From Actinomycetes bacterium (GTDB lineage Bacteria; Actinomycetota; Coriobacteriia; Anaerosomatales; JAJZPX01), in assembly GCA_021811025.1 (NCBI GenBank), contig JAJZPX010000006.1, forward strand, positions 1-18,926: a DNA stretch of 18,926 bases. The letters are read 5' to 3'. Positions 6,483 to 13,302 of the stretch are shown piece after piece (within the stretch, counting starts at the first letter, position 1; every line of letters starts with the position of its first letter). Position numbers and translations under genes: made by a program. The notes under the pieces are model-generated. The model saw only the letters and a program-made list of their open reading frames with translations, was not told the origin of the DNA and ran no database searches.

Positions 6483-7526
6483 TCAGAACAGCCCTTCCTG
6501 ACGCTCCTCGACCGGCGGCTTCAGGCCGAGGTGCTCGTACGCCCGCGGCGTCGCCTGCCTGCCCTTCGGCGTCCGCATCAGCAGGCCGAGCTGCAGCAGG
6601 TACGGCTCGTAGACGTCCTCCAGCGTGTCCGGCTCCTCGCTCACTGCGGTGGCGAGCGTGCTCAGGCCGACCGGCCGGCCGGAGAAGCGATTGACGAGGG
6701 CGTCCAGGACGGCGAGATCCATGCGATCGAGCCCGATGTGGTCCACCTCGAAGAACGCGAGCGCCTCGGCCGCGATGTCCTCGGTGATCCTGCCCGCGTG
6801 CCTCACCTGCGCGTAGTCGCGCACGCGCTTCAGCAGCCGATTCGCGAGACGCGGGGTTCCCCTCGAGCGGCGGGAGATCTCTCCCGCCCCGTCGGCGTCG
6901 ATCGGCACCTCGAGTATGGCGGCTGAGCGGCGCACGATCGCCGCCTGCTCTTCCGGCGTGTAGTAGTCGAGACGGAACGCCATGCCGAAGCGGTCCCTCA
7001 ACGGGCCGGTGAGCAGCCCCGTCCGCGTGGTCGCTCCGACGAGCGTGAAGCGCGGCAGCTCCAGGCGCAGCGAACGCGCGGCCGGCCCCTTCCCGATGAC
7101 GATGTCGAGCGAGAAGTCCTCCATCGCGGGGTAGAGGACCTCCTCGATCTGACGGTTGAGGCGGTGAATCTCGTCGATGAAGAGCACATCGCGCTCCTCG
7201 AGGTTCGTGAGGATGGCGGCGAGGTCCCCGGCACGCTCGATCGCCGGCCCGGACGTCGTGCGCAGGCGCACGCCAAGCTCGTTCGCGATGACGCCGGCGA
7301 GCGTGGTCTTGCCCAGCCCCGGCGGCCCCGAGAGAAGGACGTGATCCAGCGGCTCGTTGCGCCCCGCGGCGGCTTCGATCAGGACCGACAGGTTGTCCTT
7401 CACCCGCTGCTGACCGAGGTAGTCCGCAAGCCGCTTCGGCCGAAGCGTGCGGTCGATCTCGATGTCGTCGGGCGTGTACGACGCCGCGACGAGCCTTTCG
7501 GCGTCCCGGGGTTCGAAGTCGCTCAC
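6483..7526 (-). CDS. ruvB: Holliday junction branch migration ATPase RuvB
   Basis: RuvB is the hexameric AAA+ motor that, with RuvA, drives branch migration of Holliday junctions. The 347-residue product carries Walker A GPPGLGKT (67-74), Walker B with FIDEIHRL (about 116-123), sensor I GATTR (164-168), an arginine-finger region PLRDRFG and a C-terminal winged-helix domain ending in KPPVEERQEGLF. The GTG start (7524-7526) overlaps the ruvA stop as GTGA, so the two are translationally coupled and share the LexA-boxed promoter upstream of ruvA. Confidence 0.99.
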   Translation of the reverse strand: MSDFEPRDAERLVAASYTPDDIEIDRTLRPKRLADYLGQQRVKDNLSVLIEAAAGRNEPLDHVLLSGPPGLGKTTLAGVIANELGVRLRTTSGPAIERAGDLAAILTNLEERDVLFIDEIHRLNRQIEEVLYPAMEDFSLDIVIGKGPAARSLRLELPRFTLVGATTRTGLLTGPLRDRFGMAFRLDYYTPEEQAAIVRRSAAILEVPIDADGAGEISRRSRGTPRLANRLLKRVRDYAQVRHAGRITEDIAAEALAFFEVDHIGLDRMDLAVLDALVNRFSGRPVGLSTLATAVSEEPDTLEDVYEPYLLQLGLLMRTPKGRQATPRAYEHLGLKPPVEERQEGLF

Positions 7527-8104
7527 GCCGCGCCGCCCAGCCGCCTGAGTGCGTGCTTGAGCACGGTCTGAGCGGAGTCACCCTCCGCGTCGGCGAGCGC
7601 GGCGGCTGCCTCCGCGGGCGCGAACCCCATCGAGAGCAGCGCGTCGCGCGCCTCGGCCGTCGCGCCGAGGTCGAGGGCCTTGCCCCCGCCGGCAGCTCCC
7701 TCGGACCCGAGCCTGTCCTTCAGCTCGACGATCAGGCGCTGGGCCGTCTTCTTCCCGACGCCCGGCGCGGACGAGATGAGCGCGACATCCTCGCGGGCGA
7801 TCGCGGCGGCCAGCTGCTCCGAGGGCAGGGCGGACAGCAGGGCGAGCGCCACCTTCGGCCCCACGCCCGACACGCCGATCAGCTGCTCGAACAGCGACTG
7901 CTCCTCCTCGGTCGCGAACCCGAACAACGACAGCCCGTCCTCGCGCACGACCAGGTGCGTGCGAACCGTGACCTCCCCGCCGTTCACGGGGAGGGCCGCG
8001 AGCGATCCCGTCGGCATCGCCAGTTTGTATCCGACCCCGCCGACGTCGATGAACGCGAACGGCGGCGCCTTGCCCGCCACCCGCCCGGTCAGGAAGGCGA
8101 TCAT
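7523..8104 (-). CDS. ruvA: Holliday junction DNA helicase subunit RuvA
   Basis: RuvA binds four-way junctions as a tetramer and loads RuvB. The 193-residue product has the N-terminal OB-fold domain (FIDVGGVGYKLAMP), two helix-hairpin-helix motifs (LIGVSGVGPKVAL at 75-87 and SAPGVGKKTAQRL at 112-124), and the C-terminal RuvB-contacting domain (about 150-193) after a Gly-rich linker. ATG at 8104 has GGAG six bases upstream. It is the first gene of the ruvAB unit and has its own promoter with a LexA box 21 bases upstream of the start codon. Confidence 0.99.
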   Translation of the reverse strand: MIAFLTGRVAGKAPPFAFIDVGGVGYKLAMPTGSLAALPVNGGEVTVRTHLVVREDGLSLFGFATEEEQSLFEQLIGVSGVGPKVALALLSALPSEQLAAAIAREDVALISSAPGVGKKTAQRLIVELKDRLGSEGAAGGGKALDLGATAEARDALLSMGFAPAEAAAALADAEGDSAQTVLKHALRRLGGAA

Positions 8105-8124
8105 CTTGATCTCCGGAGCATATC

Positions 8125-8136
8125 GAACATACGTTC
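8125..8136 (-). promoter_or_regulatory. LexA (SOS) box upstream of ruvAB
   Basis: GAACATACGTTC matches the Gram-positive SOS box (GAAC-N4-GTTC, as in Bacillus and Mycobacterium). It starts directly after the putative -10 of the ruvA promoter, where a bound repressor would block initiation. The same 12 bases occur upstream of ruvC. It also lies in the divergent gap toward the plus-strand Sap-like gene. Confidence 0.88.
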
Positions 8137-8165
8137 AGCATACCGGTAGGGTCTGACAGCGTCCA
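8137..8165 (-). promoter_or_regulatory. ruvAB promoter
   Basis: On the minus strand this reads TGGACG, 17 bases, then TATGCT, followed at once by the LexA box. The ruvC promoter has the same -35 and a very similar arrangement, which raises confidence in both. Confidence 0.6.
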
Positions 8166-8205
8166 TGCCGAGGGAGGAAGCAAGGCCGACGGGTATCAAG
8201 GCCGA

Positions 8206-8883
8206 ATGAACGCTCTCGTCGCGCAAGTGCTGCCGCTGGCGCTGGGTGCCGCCGTGAGTCCGACCGTGTTCACGGCGTTCATGCTCGTGCTCGCGGGCAA
8301 GCACGCCCGTGGCCGCTCGCTCGCCCTCCTGGCGGGCGCGGCACTGCCGCTCCTCGCGGTCGGCGTGCTGTGCGCCGTCGTCTTCGCACGCGCCCCCTCG
8401 GACGGTCACGACGCCGCGCGCTCCACGGCCTCCGCGCTCATCGATGCGCTGGCCGGCGCGGCGCTGCTCGGACTCGCAGCCCGGCAGTTGCTGACCGGTC
8501 GCGGAGCGGGCTCCGGCTCGAAGCGTCGCGCCGGCGAGGCGGAGAGCGGTGACGCAACCCGTGCGGGGAGGTTCTTCGGACTCGGGATCGCCCTCATGGT
8601 GACGAACGTGACGACGCTCGTGCTCTTCATACCGGCGTCGAAGGACATCGGCCGCGCCGACGTCGGCACCCTCGTTCAGGCTGTCGCGTTCGCGCTCCTG
8701 CTCGCGGTGGCACTGGCGCCGCTGCTCGTGCCCGAGACGATCTACCTGATCGCCCCGGCGCGCGCAGAGCGCCTGCTCCAGCCGGTCGGCGACTTCGCCC
8801 GCGCGCATCAGAGATCGATCGGCATCGGAGTGCTCGTGGTGTTCGGCGTCTACCTGCTCGTGAAGGGCGTCGTGCGGCTATAG
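8206..8883 (+). CDS. GAP/Sap-like (LysE superfamily) membrane protein
   Basis: The 225-residue polytopic membrane protein has about six hydrophobic segments. A hydrophilic, Gly/Ser/Arg-rich central loop (about 100-120) divides it into two halves. The start QVLPLALGAAVSPTVFTAFMLVL and the second-half repeat resemble the GAP family (peptidoglycolipid-addressing or Sap proteins), described in mycobacteria for export of cell-surface lipids. The substrate here is unknown. The ATG has AAGG four bases upstream. It interrupts the ruvC-ruvA series on the opposite strand. Its stop and the ruvC stop share CTATAG (8878-8883). The SOS box in the divergent gap could also affect its expression. Confidence 0.78.
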   Translation: MNALVAQVLPLALGAAVSPTVFTAFMLVLAGKHARGRSLALLAGAALPLLAVGVLCAVVFARAPSDGHDAARSTASALIDALAGAALLGLAARQLLTGRGAGSGSKRRAGEAESGDATRAGRFFGLGIALMVTNVTTLVLFIPASKDIGRADVGTLVQAVAFALLLAVALAPLLVPETIYLIAPARAERLLQPVGDFARAHQRSIGIGVLVVFGVYLLVKGVVRL

Positions 8884-9393
8884 GGCGCGCGGCGACGTCC
8901 GCGTGGTCCGCGTCGCTCGCGCCGCTCCGCGCGAGTTCGCGTGACAGATCGCGACCGCGAGCGCATCGGCTGCGTGGTCGGGCTTCGGCATCTCGCGCAA
9001 TCCGAGGATCGTTCGCACCATGAACTGCACTTGCGACTTGTCCGCGCTCCCGTACCCGACGACCGCCTGTTTGACCTCACTCGGGCCGTACTCCCCGACG
9101 GGGAGCCGCGCCTCGGCAGTCGCGAGCAGCGCCACCCCCCGCGCCTGCCCCGTCGCGAACGCCGTGCGGACGTTCACGTTGAAGTACAGCTTCTCGATCG
9201 CGCACTCTGCCGGCTCGTGTTTGCGAATGACGGACACGAGCGACGCGTGCACCGCGGCCAGCCGCTGCGCAAGCGGCTCCTCGGCCGACGTCGACACGCA
9301 CCCGTACCCCAGGCACCGCAGCCGGCTGCCCTCGATGTCGACGACGCCCCAGCCGGTGTTCGCGAGGCCGGGATCGATGCCGAGAATGATCAC
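8878..9393 (-). CDS. ruvC: Crossover junction endodeoxyribonuclease RuvC
   Basis: RuvC is the dimeric resolvase that nicks Holliday junctions held by RuvAB. From GTG at 9393 the product has 171 residues. It begins VIILGIDPGLANTGWGVV and carries the acidic metal-binding set Asp7, Glu67 (in CAIEKLYF), and Asp139-His140 with Asp143 in PDHAADALA. The C-terminal tail is short and Arg/Thr-rich, which is unremarkable. GTG was chosen over an ATG at 9429 because AAGGGG precedes it, the family starts just before ILGIDPG, and the ATG would lie inside the LexA box. It is separated from ruvA by the plus-strand Sap-like gene, so it has its own SOS promoter. Confidence 0.97.
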   Translation of the reverse strand: MIILGIDPGLANTGWGVVDIEGSRLRCLGYGCVSTSAEEPLAQRLAAVHASLVSVIRKHEPAECAIEKLYFNVNVRTAFATGQARGVALLATAEARLPVGEYGPSEVKQAVVGYGSADKSQVQFMVRTILGLREMPKPDHAADALAVAICHANSRGAARATRTTRTSPRAL

Positions 9394-9423
9394 CCGCGCC
9401 CCTTTCGTCCGGCTGGAAGGATC

Positions 9424-9435
9424 GAACATACGTTC
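9424..9435 (-). promoter_or_regulatory. LexA (SOS) box upstream of ruvC
   Basis: GAACATACGTTC is identical over all 12 bases to the box before ruvA and is positioned the same way, directly after the -10. It lies 31 bases upstream of the ruvC GTG. Confidence 0.88.
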
Positions 9436-9465
9436 AGTCTAGGCGATGCCGCTCCGGCGCGTCCA
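9436..9465 (-). promoter_or_regulatory. ruvC promoter
   Basis: On the minus strand this reads TGGACG, 18 bases, then TAGACT, followed at once by the LexA box. The -35 is the same as that before ruvA. It lies just after the stop codon of the LysE-like gene, so ruvC can be induced independently of its upstream neighbours. Confidence 0.6.
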
Positions 9466-9477
9466 CCGCCAGGAGCG

Positions 9478-10101
9478 CTACCGGAGCACGGACACCGCCG
9501 CGACGACGCCGAACGCCGCGATGGTCGCGCCCGAGACGCGCGAGACCAGGCCGAGAGCACGGTCGTCCACCCGCGACCGGACAAGAGACACGACCGCGAC
9601 GAGCGCGATCCACCATGCGAGCGAGCCGGACGCGACGCCGGCGGTCGCGACGCCGGCGCCGAGGGCACCTGATCCCACAGCCGCGAGGCCGGCGGTCGCG
9701 AACACGGCGGCAAATGCCATGATCGTCATCGGGTTGGTGAGCGTCAGCGCGACGGCCGAGAGGTAGTGCCCTCGTGCTTGCCGTGGTGCGGGCCGCACGT
9801 CGAGCGAACGCGGCGCGGCCAGCACGGCCCGCATGCCGATCGCGACGAGCGCGGCGCCACCAGCGAGACGCAGCGGCACGGAGAGACCGGCGAGCGCGTG
9901 GGACACCGCCGTGAGCCCGAAGGCCGCCGCCGACGCATACAACCCGTCGCTCGTGGCTATCCCCAACCCGGTCGCGAGCCCCGCCCGCAGCCCCTCCCTG
10001 AGCGTCCGTTGCACGCACAGCACCGCCATCGCCCCGACGGGCGCGGCCACCGCGATCCCGATGACGAAGCACCGCGCGAACAGCCCGGCCAGACCGCCCA
10101 C
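9478..10101 (-). CDS. LysE/RhtB-family amino acid or metabolite exporter
   Basis: The 207-residue polytopic protein has the LysE signature region near its start: GIAVAAPVGAMAVLCVQRTL followed by GLRAGLATGLGIATSDGLYA. A second-half TLTNPMTIMAF segment is also typical. About six transmembrane segments are expected, with a charged loop around 95-112. The family exports amino acids or related metabolites, and the substrate cannot be read from sequence. The start is GTG (10099-10101) with GGAGGAGGGAG upstream. It lies between the yebC terminator and the SOS promoter of ruvC, so it probably has a separate promoter or is fed by terminator read-through. Confidence 0.9.
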   Translation of the reverse strand: MGGLAGLFARCFVIGIAVAAPVGAMAVLCVQRTLREGLRAGLATGLGIATSDGLYASAAAFGLTAVSHALAGLSVPLRLAGGAALVAIGMRAVLAAPRSLDVRPAPRQARGHYLSAVALTLTNPMTIMAFAAVFATAGLAAVGSGALGAGVATAGVASGSLAWWIALVAVVSLVRSRVDDRALGLVSRVSGATIAAFGVVAAVSVLR

Positions 10102-10127
10102 GGCTCCCTCCTCCCTCGAGAAACGAC

Positions 10128-10156
10128 AAGGCGCCCGAGTCCTCCCCGAGCGCCTT
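10128..10156 (-). terminator. Terminator after yebC
   Basis: AAGGCGCCCG (10128-10137) and CGAGCGCCTT (10147-10156) form a 10-bp stem with one G-U pair and a 9-base loop. On the minus strand it is followed by TGTCGTTTCTC, moderately T-rich. It lies 24 bases after the yebC stop and 26 bases before the LysE-like start. Confidence 0.7.
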
Positions 10157-10180
10157 CGAACGCACGATCGCGAAGAGGCG

Positions 10181-10939
10181 CTACGCCTCGAGTTGCTCCA
10201 TGATCTCGTCGGTCACGGCCATGTTGTGGTAGACGTCCTGGATGTCGTCGGACTCCTCGAGCCGGTCCACGAGGTTCATCACCTTGCGCGCCGTCGCTGC
10301 GTCGACCTCGGACGGTGTGTGCGCGCGCATCACGAGCTCGGCGCCCTTCACCTCGACGCCCGCCGCCTCGAGCGCGCCCTTCACCTTCGTGAGGTCGTTC
10401 GGGGCGGTCACCACTCCCCACTCGTCGCCGTTGTCCTCGAGGTCCTCCCCTCCCGCGTCCATCACCGCGAGCAGCAGCTCCTCCTCGTCCGGCGCCGCGG
10501 ACCTCTCCACCGTGATCTCGCCCTTGCGCTCGAACTGGAAGGCCACGGACCCCGTCGCACCGAGTGACCCGCCGGCGCGCGTGAACGCCGCGCGGACGTC
10601 GGCGGCCGTCCGGTTGCGGTTGTCGGTGAGAGCCTCCACGTAGAGCGCCACGCCGCCGGGACCGTAGCCCTCGTACGTGACCTCCTCGTAGTTGGCGGCG
10701 TCCGCGCCCGCGCCGAACGCCTTGTTGATGGCGGTCTCGATCTTGTCCTTCGGCAGGCTGTAGCTCTTCGCCTTGGCGATCGCAGCAGCCAGCGACGCGT
10801 TGTTGTCCGGGCTCGGGTCGCCGCCCGCCTTCGCCGCGACCGTGATCATGCGGGAGAGCTTGCTGAAGAGCGCGGAGCGCTTCGCGTCCACGGCCGCCTT
10901 GCGGTGCTTGGTCGTCGCCCACTTCGAGTGACCTGACAT
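10181..10939 (-). CDS. yebC: YebC/PmpR (TACO1) family protein
   Basis: The 252-residue product begins MSGHSKWATTKHRKAAVDAKR and contains the family blocks KLSRMITVAAKAGG, NNASLAAAIAKAKS, YEGYGPGGVALYVEALTDNRNRT (cited as YEGYGPGG) and a C-terminal LVDRLEESDDIQDVYHN. The length is usual. The family was long listed as transcriptional regulators, and members also act in translation, relieving ribosome stalling at proline stretches as TACO1 does in mitochondria. GAGAGGA precedes the ATG. Its position upstream of ruvC and downstream of pdxT is the conserved actinobacterial order, here loosened by the LysE-like and Sap-like genes. Confidence 0.98.
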   Translation of the reverse strand: MSGHSKWATTKHRKAAVDAKRSALFSKLSRMITVAAKAGGDPSPDNNASLAAAIAKAKSYSLPKDKIETAINKAFGAGADAANYEEVTYEGYGPGGVALYVEALTDNRNRTAADVRAAFTRAGGSLGATGSVAFQFERKGEITVERSAAPDEEELLLAVMDAGGEDLEDNGDEWGVVTAPNDLTKVKGALEAAGVEVKGAELVMRAHTPSEVDAATARKVMNLVDRLEESDDIQDVYHNMAVTDEIMEQLEA

Positions 10940-11014
10940 CGGATTCCTCTCGCTTCAAGTGCGCGTCCCGGCAGCGTGGAACGGCGCGGACCGGGACGGG
11001 GATTGCCGAGGCCA

Positions 11015-11043
11015 AGCATAGCGAATACCGCGCCGGTCGTTAA
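11015..11043 (-). promoter_or_regulatory. Candidate yebC promoter overlapping the upstream terminator
   Basis: On the minus strand the candidate is TTAACG (complement of 11038-11043), 17 bases, then TATGCT (complement of 11015-11020). The -35 sits in the loop of the hairpin at 11028-11057, so termination of the upstream lipoprotein gene and initiation for yebC would use the same bases. The -10 equals that of ruvAB. Confidence 0.4.
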
Positions 11044-11057
11044 GGAGACCGGCGCGG
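11028..11057 (-). terminator. Terminator after the lipoprotein gene
   Basis: CCGCGCCGGTC (11028-11038) and GACCGGCGCGG (11047-11057) form a perfect 11-bp stem with an 8-base loop, 20 bases after the stop at 11078. On the minus strand TATTCGCTATGCTT follows, AT-rich though without a pure T run. Confidence 0.7.
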
Positions 11058-11077
11058 CGAGCATCGCGAAACGCCGC

Positions 11078-11659
11078 CTATGGGGTGTCGCCGGCGATGG
11101 TCAGCGCCTTCACCGTCGGCACTTCCTTCAGGTCGATGTCGAGGACGGGGCCGTCGGGCTTCGAGCCCAGCGTCGTCACAACCAGGAGCCGCACGGTCAT
11201 CGGCGGGACGGGCATCTTGAACGTGCCCTGGATGCTGGACGCGCCCTTCGCCTGGCTCGCCGGGACCTCGAGCACGACGCTGCGGTTCCCGTTTGCGTTC
11301 ACGGCGACGACCTGCACCTTGGGCACGTCGGTCACGTCGTCGGGCTTGCCGTCCACCTTCATCGCCCACACCTTGCCGCCGAGAACCCAGTCCGCGGTGT
11401 GCTGCAGCTCCGCCCCCACGGCGACCCCGGCCGACGTCAGGCTCGCCGCATACTGCCCGGAAGACGGCGCGGCCGGCGCCGCGGGCTCCGCGGGCTTCGT
11501 GGCGTCCGATGCAACCGGAGCCGCCGAAGGCTCGGACCGAGCGCCCGATGCGCTCGACTCCTCCCTGATGCTCGGCGGCGTGACCCCCTTGCACCCGGTC
11601 GCCCCTACAGCGAGCGCGAGCGCCGTCGACACAAGCAGTAGCCGCACGCCGATCCTCAT
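11078..11659 (-). CDS. Putative lipoprotein, function unknown
   Basis: The 193-residue product starts MRIGVR, then a hydrophobic core and ATGC, with Cys23 as the likely lipidated residue; the -3 position is Ala, a weaker lipobox than Leu. A low-complexity Ala/Pro/Ser/Glu linker (about 30-68) follows, then a compact, probably beta-rich domain with KVWAMKVDGKPDDV and PVPPMTVRLLVVTT, suggesting a cell-surface domain on a flexible tether. No family is recognised. GGAGA lies five bases before the ATG at 11659. It is 37 bases downstream of pdxT and probably in the pdxST transcript, ending at the hairpin at 11028-11057. Its maturation would need the Lgt encoded in this window. Confidence 0.82.
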   Translation of the reverse strand: MRIGVRLLLVSTALALAVGATGCKGVTPPSIREESSASGARSEPSAAPVASDATKPAEPAAPAAPSSGQYAASLTSAGVAVGAELQHTADWVLGGKVWAMKVDGKPDDVTDVPKVQVVAVNANGNRSVVLEVPASQAKGASSIQGTFKMPVPPMTVRLLVVTTLGSKPDGPVLDIDLKEVPTVKALTIAGDTP

Positions 11660-11696
11660 ACCGCTCTCCTTCGTCGCCGAGGGGGACCCCCTTAGC

Positions 11697-12272
11697 CTAA
11701 CCCGCAACAACCCCTTCCAGGAAGTACCGGTGGACGCGCGGATCCCCCGTGAGCTCAGGATGGAACGCAGTCGCCATCGAGTCTCCCTGGCGCGCGGCGA
11801 CGACGTGACCCTCATGAGAGGCCAGGATCTCGACCTCGGCGCCAACGGACTCGATCCACGGAGCGCGAATGAACACGCCGCGGAACGGATCGCGCAGAGC
11901 GTCGAACTCGATGTCCGCTTCGAAGCTGTCTACTTGCCGGCCGTACGCGTTCCGCCGCACCACGACGTCCATGAGCGCCAGCGGTCTCTGATCCGGGACG
12001 GCGTCCACGATCTCCTTCGCGATCAGGATCGCCCCGGCGCACGTCCCCCAGATCGCCATGCCCTCGTCATGGCGACGGCGTATCGGCTCGTAGAAGCCGT
12101 ACGAGGTCATCAGCTTGGAGATGGCCGTGGACTCGCCGCCGGGAATCACGAGGCCGGCGCAATCGTCCAGCTGCTCGGGGAGCCGCACCGCTACGGCGGT
12201 GGCGCCAAGGGCCTCGAGGCTCATGATGTGCTCGCGGAACGCCCCCTGCAGAGCGAGGACGCCGACCTTCAC
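11697..12272 (-). CDS. pdxT: PLP synthase glutaminase subunit
   Basis: PdxT hydrolyses glutamine and channels ammonia to PdxS for pyridoxal 5'-phosphate synthesis. The 191-residue product shows VGVLALQGAFREHI at the start, IPGGESTAI, the nucleophile Cys78 in GTCAGAI and the His171/Glu173 of AFHPEL completing the triad. The start is GTG at 12272, overlapping the pdxS stop as GTGA, which indicates translational coupling and matched subunit output. Longer readings of the same frame merely run through pdxS antisense-like frames and are not real. Confidence 0.98.
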   Translation of the reverse strand: MKVGVLALQGAFREHIMSLEALGATAVAVRLPEQLDDCAGLVIPGGESTAISKLMTSYGFYEPIRRRHDEGMAIWGTCAGAILIAKEIVDAVPDQRPLALMDVVVRRNAYGRQVDSFEADIEFDALRDPFRGVFIRAPWIESVGAEVEILASHEGHVVAARQGDSMATAFHPELTGDPRVHRYFLEGVVAG

Positions 12273-13168
12273 CAGCCGCGCTCCTGCATGCGCTGCTCGG
12301 CCGGTATCTCCGAGATGTTGATGCCGACCATCGCCTCGCCGAGCCCGCGCGACACCTTCGCGACGATCGCGGGGTCGTCGTAGTGCGTGGTCGCCTCGAC
12401 GATCGCCTTCGCCCGCGCGGACGGGTCGCCGCTCTTGAAGATGCCCGAGCCCACGAACACGCCGTCGCATCCCAGCTGCATCATCAGCGCGGCGTCGGCC
12501 GGTGTCGCGATGCCGCCGGCCGAGAAGTTCACGACGGGGAGCTTGCCGTTCTCGGCCACCCACTTCACGAGCTCGTACGGCGCCTGCAGGTCCTTGGCCG
12601 CGGTGAACAGCTGCTCGCCGCGCAGGCCCTTCAGCCACGCGATCTCGTCGGTGACCGTTCGCATGTGCCGCACCGCCTCGACGACGTTGCCGGTGCCCGG
12701 CTCCCCTTTGGTGCGCACCATGGCCGCGCCCTCTGCGATGCGCCGCAGGGCCTCGCCGAGGTTCCGGCAGCCGCAGACGAACGGCACGGTGAACTGCCAC
12801 TTGTCGACGTGGTACTCCTCGTCCGCGGGGGTCAACACCTCGGACTCGTCGATGTAGTCGGCGCCGAGCGCCTGCAGCACCTGCGCCTCGACGAAGTGGC
12901 CGATCCTGCACTTCGCCATCACGGGGATCGAGACGGCGCCGACGATCTCCTCGACGATCGTCGGGTCGGCCATCCGAGCCACGCCGCCTGCCGCACGGAT
13001 GTCCGCGGGTACGCGCTCGAGCGCCATCACCGCGACCGCTCCGGCATCCTCGGCGATCTTGGCCTGCTCGGCGTTGACGACGTCCATGATCACGCCGCCC
13101 TTGAGCATCTCGGCGAGCCCCGTCTTCACCCGGAGCGTCCCTATGGCCTTGCCCGATCCGTTCTCCAC
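12269..13168 (-). CDS. pdxS: PLP synthase lyase subunit
   Basis: PdxS condenses ribose 5-phosphate, glyceraldehyde 3-phosphate and ammonia to PLP as a dodecamer of TIM barrels with PdxT. The 299-residue product has GTLRVKTGLAEMLKGGVIMDV near the start (cited in part, with Asp29), VMALERVPADIR, the Schiff-base lysine Lys86 in VMAKCRIGH, the KGEPGTGNVVEAVRH block and the C-terminal RMQERGW. All are typical. GTG at 13168 was chosen; AGGAGC lies nine bases upstream. It is the first gene of pdxS-pdxT and probably the downstream lipoprotein. Confidence 0.99.
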   Translation of the reverse strand: MENGSGKAIGTLRVKTGLAEMLKGGVIMDVVNAEQAKIAEDAGAVAVMALERVPADIRAAGGVARMADPTIVEEIVGAVSIPVMAKCRIGHFVEAQVLQALGADYIDESEVLTPADEEYHVDKWQFTVPFVCGCRNLGEALRRIAEGAAMVRTKGEPGTGNVVEAVRHMRTVTDEIAWLKGLRGEQLFTAAKDLQAPYELVKWVAENGKLPVVNFSAGGIATPADAALMMQLGCDGVFVGSGIFKSGDPSARAKAIVEATTHYDDPAIVAKVSRGLGEAMVGINISEIPAEQRMQERGW

Positions 13169-13223
13169 TCTGCATTCGCTCCTATGGCGATCGCCCGCGA
13201 GGGGGCGTGGTTACGGTCTATCG

Positions 13224-13252
13224 ATTGTAGCCGTGGGCTCGAAGGCCAACAA
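13224..13252 (-). promoter_or_regulatory. Candidate pdxST promoter
   Basis: On the minus strand this reads TTGTTG, 17 bases, then TACAAT (one mismatch from consensus). It is located 56 bases upstream of the pdxS GTG. No MocR-type PdxR gene is seen nearby. Confidence 0.5.
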
Positions 13253-13271
13253 CCACGCCACGGGCGCCGCC

Positions 13272-13291
13272 GGGCCGCCGGGCAGCGGCCC
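13272..13291 (-). terminator. GC-rich hairpin after the DUF3048 gene
   Basis: GGGCCGC (13272-13278) and GCGGCCC (13285-13291) form a perfect 7-bp stem with a 6-base loop, 11 bases after the stop codon. There is no T run, so it may be a transcript-end stabiliser or a weak terminator. Confidence 0.4.
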
Positions 13292-13302
13292 TCAGGCGCG
13301 GC

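Noticed and set aside
5181..6926. 581-codon plus-strand open frame
   Set aside because: It is antisense to folD, the isochorismatase-like gene and ruvB.
9394..9429. ATG start for ruvC at 9429
   Set aside because: It would place the start codon inside the LexA box; the GTG at 9393 has a ribosome-binding site and gives the family length.
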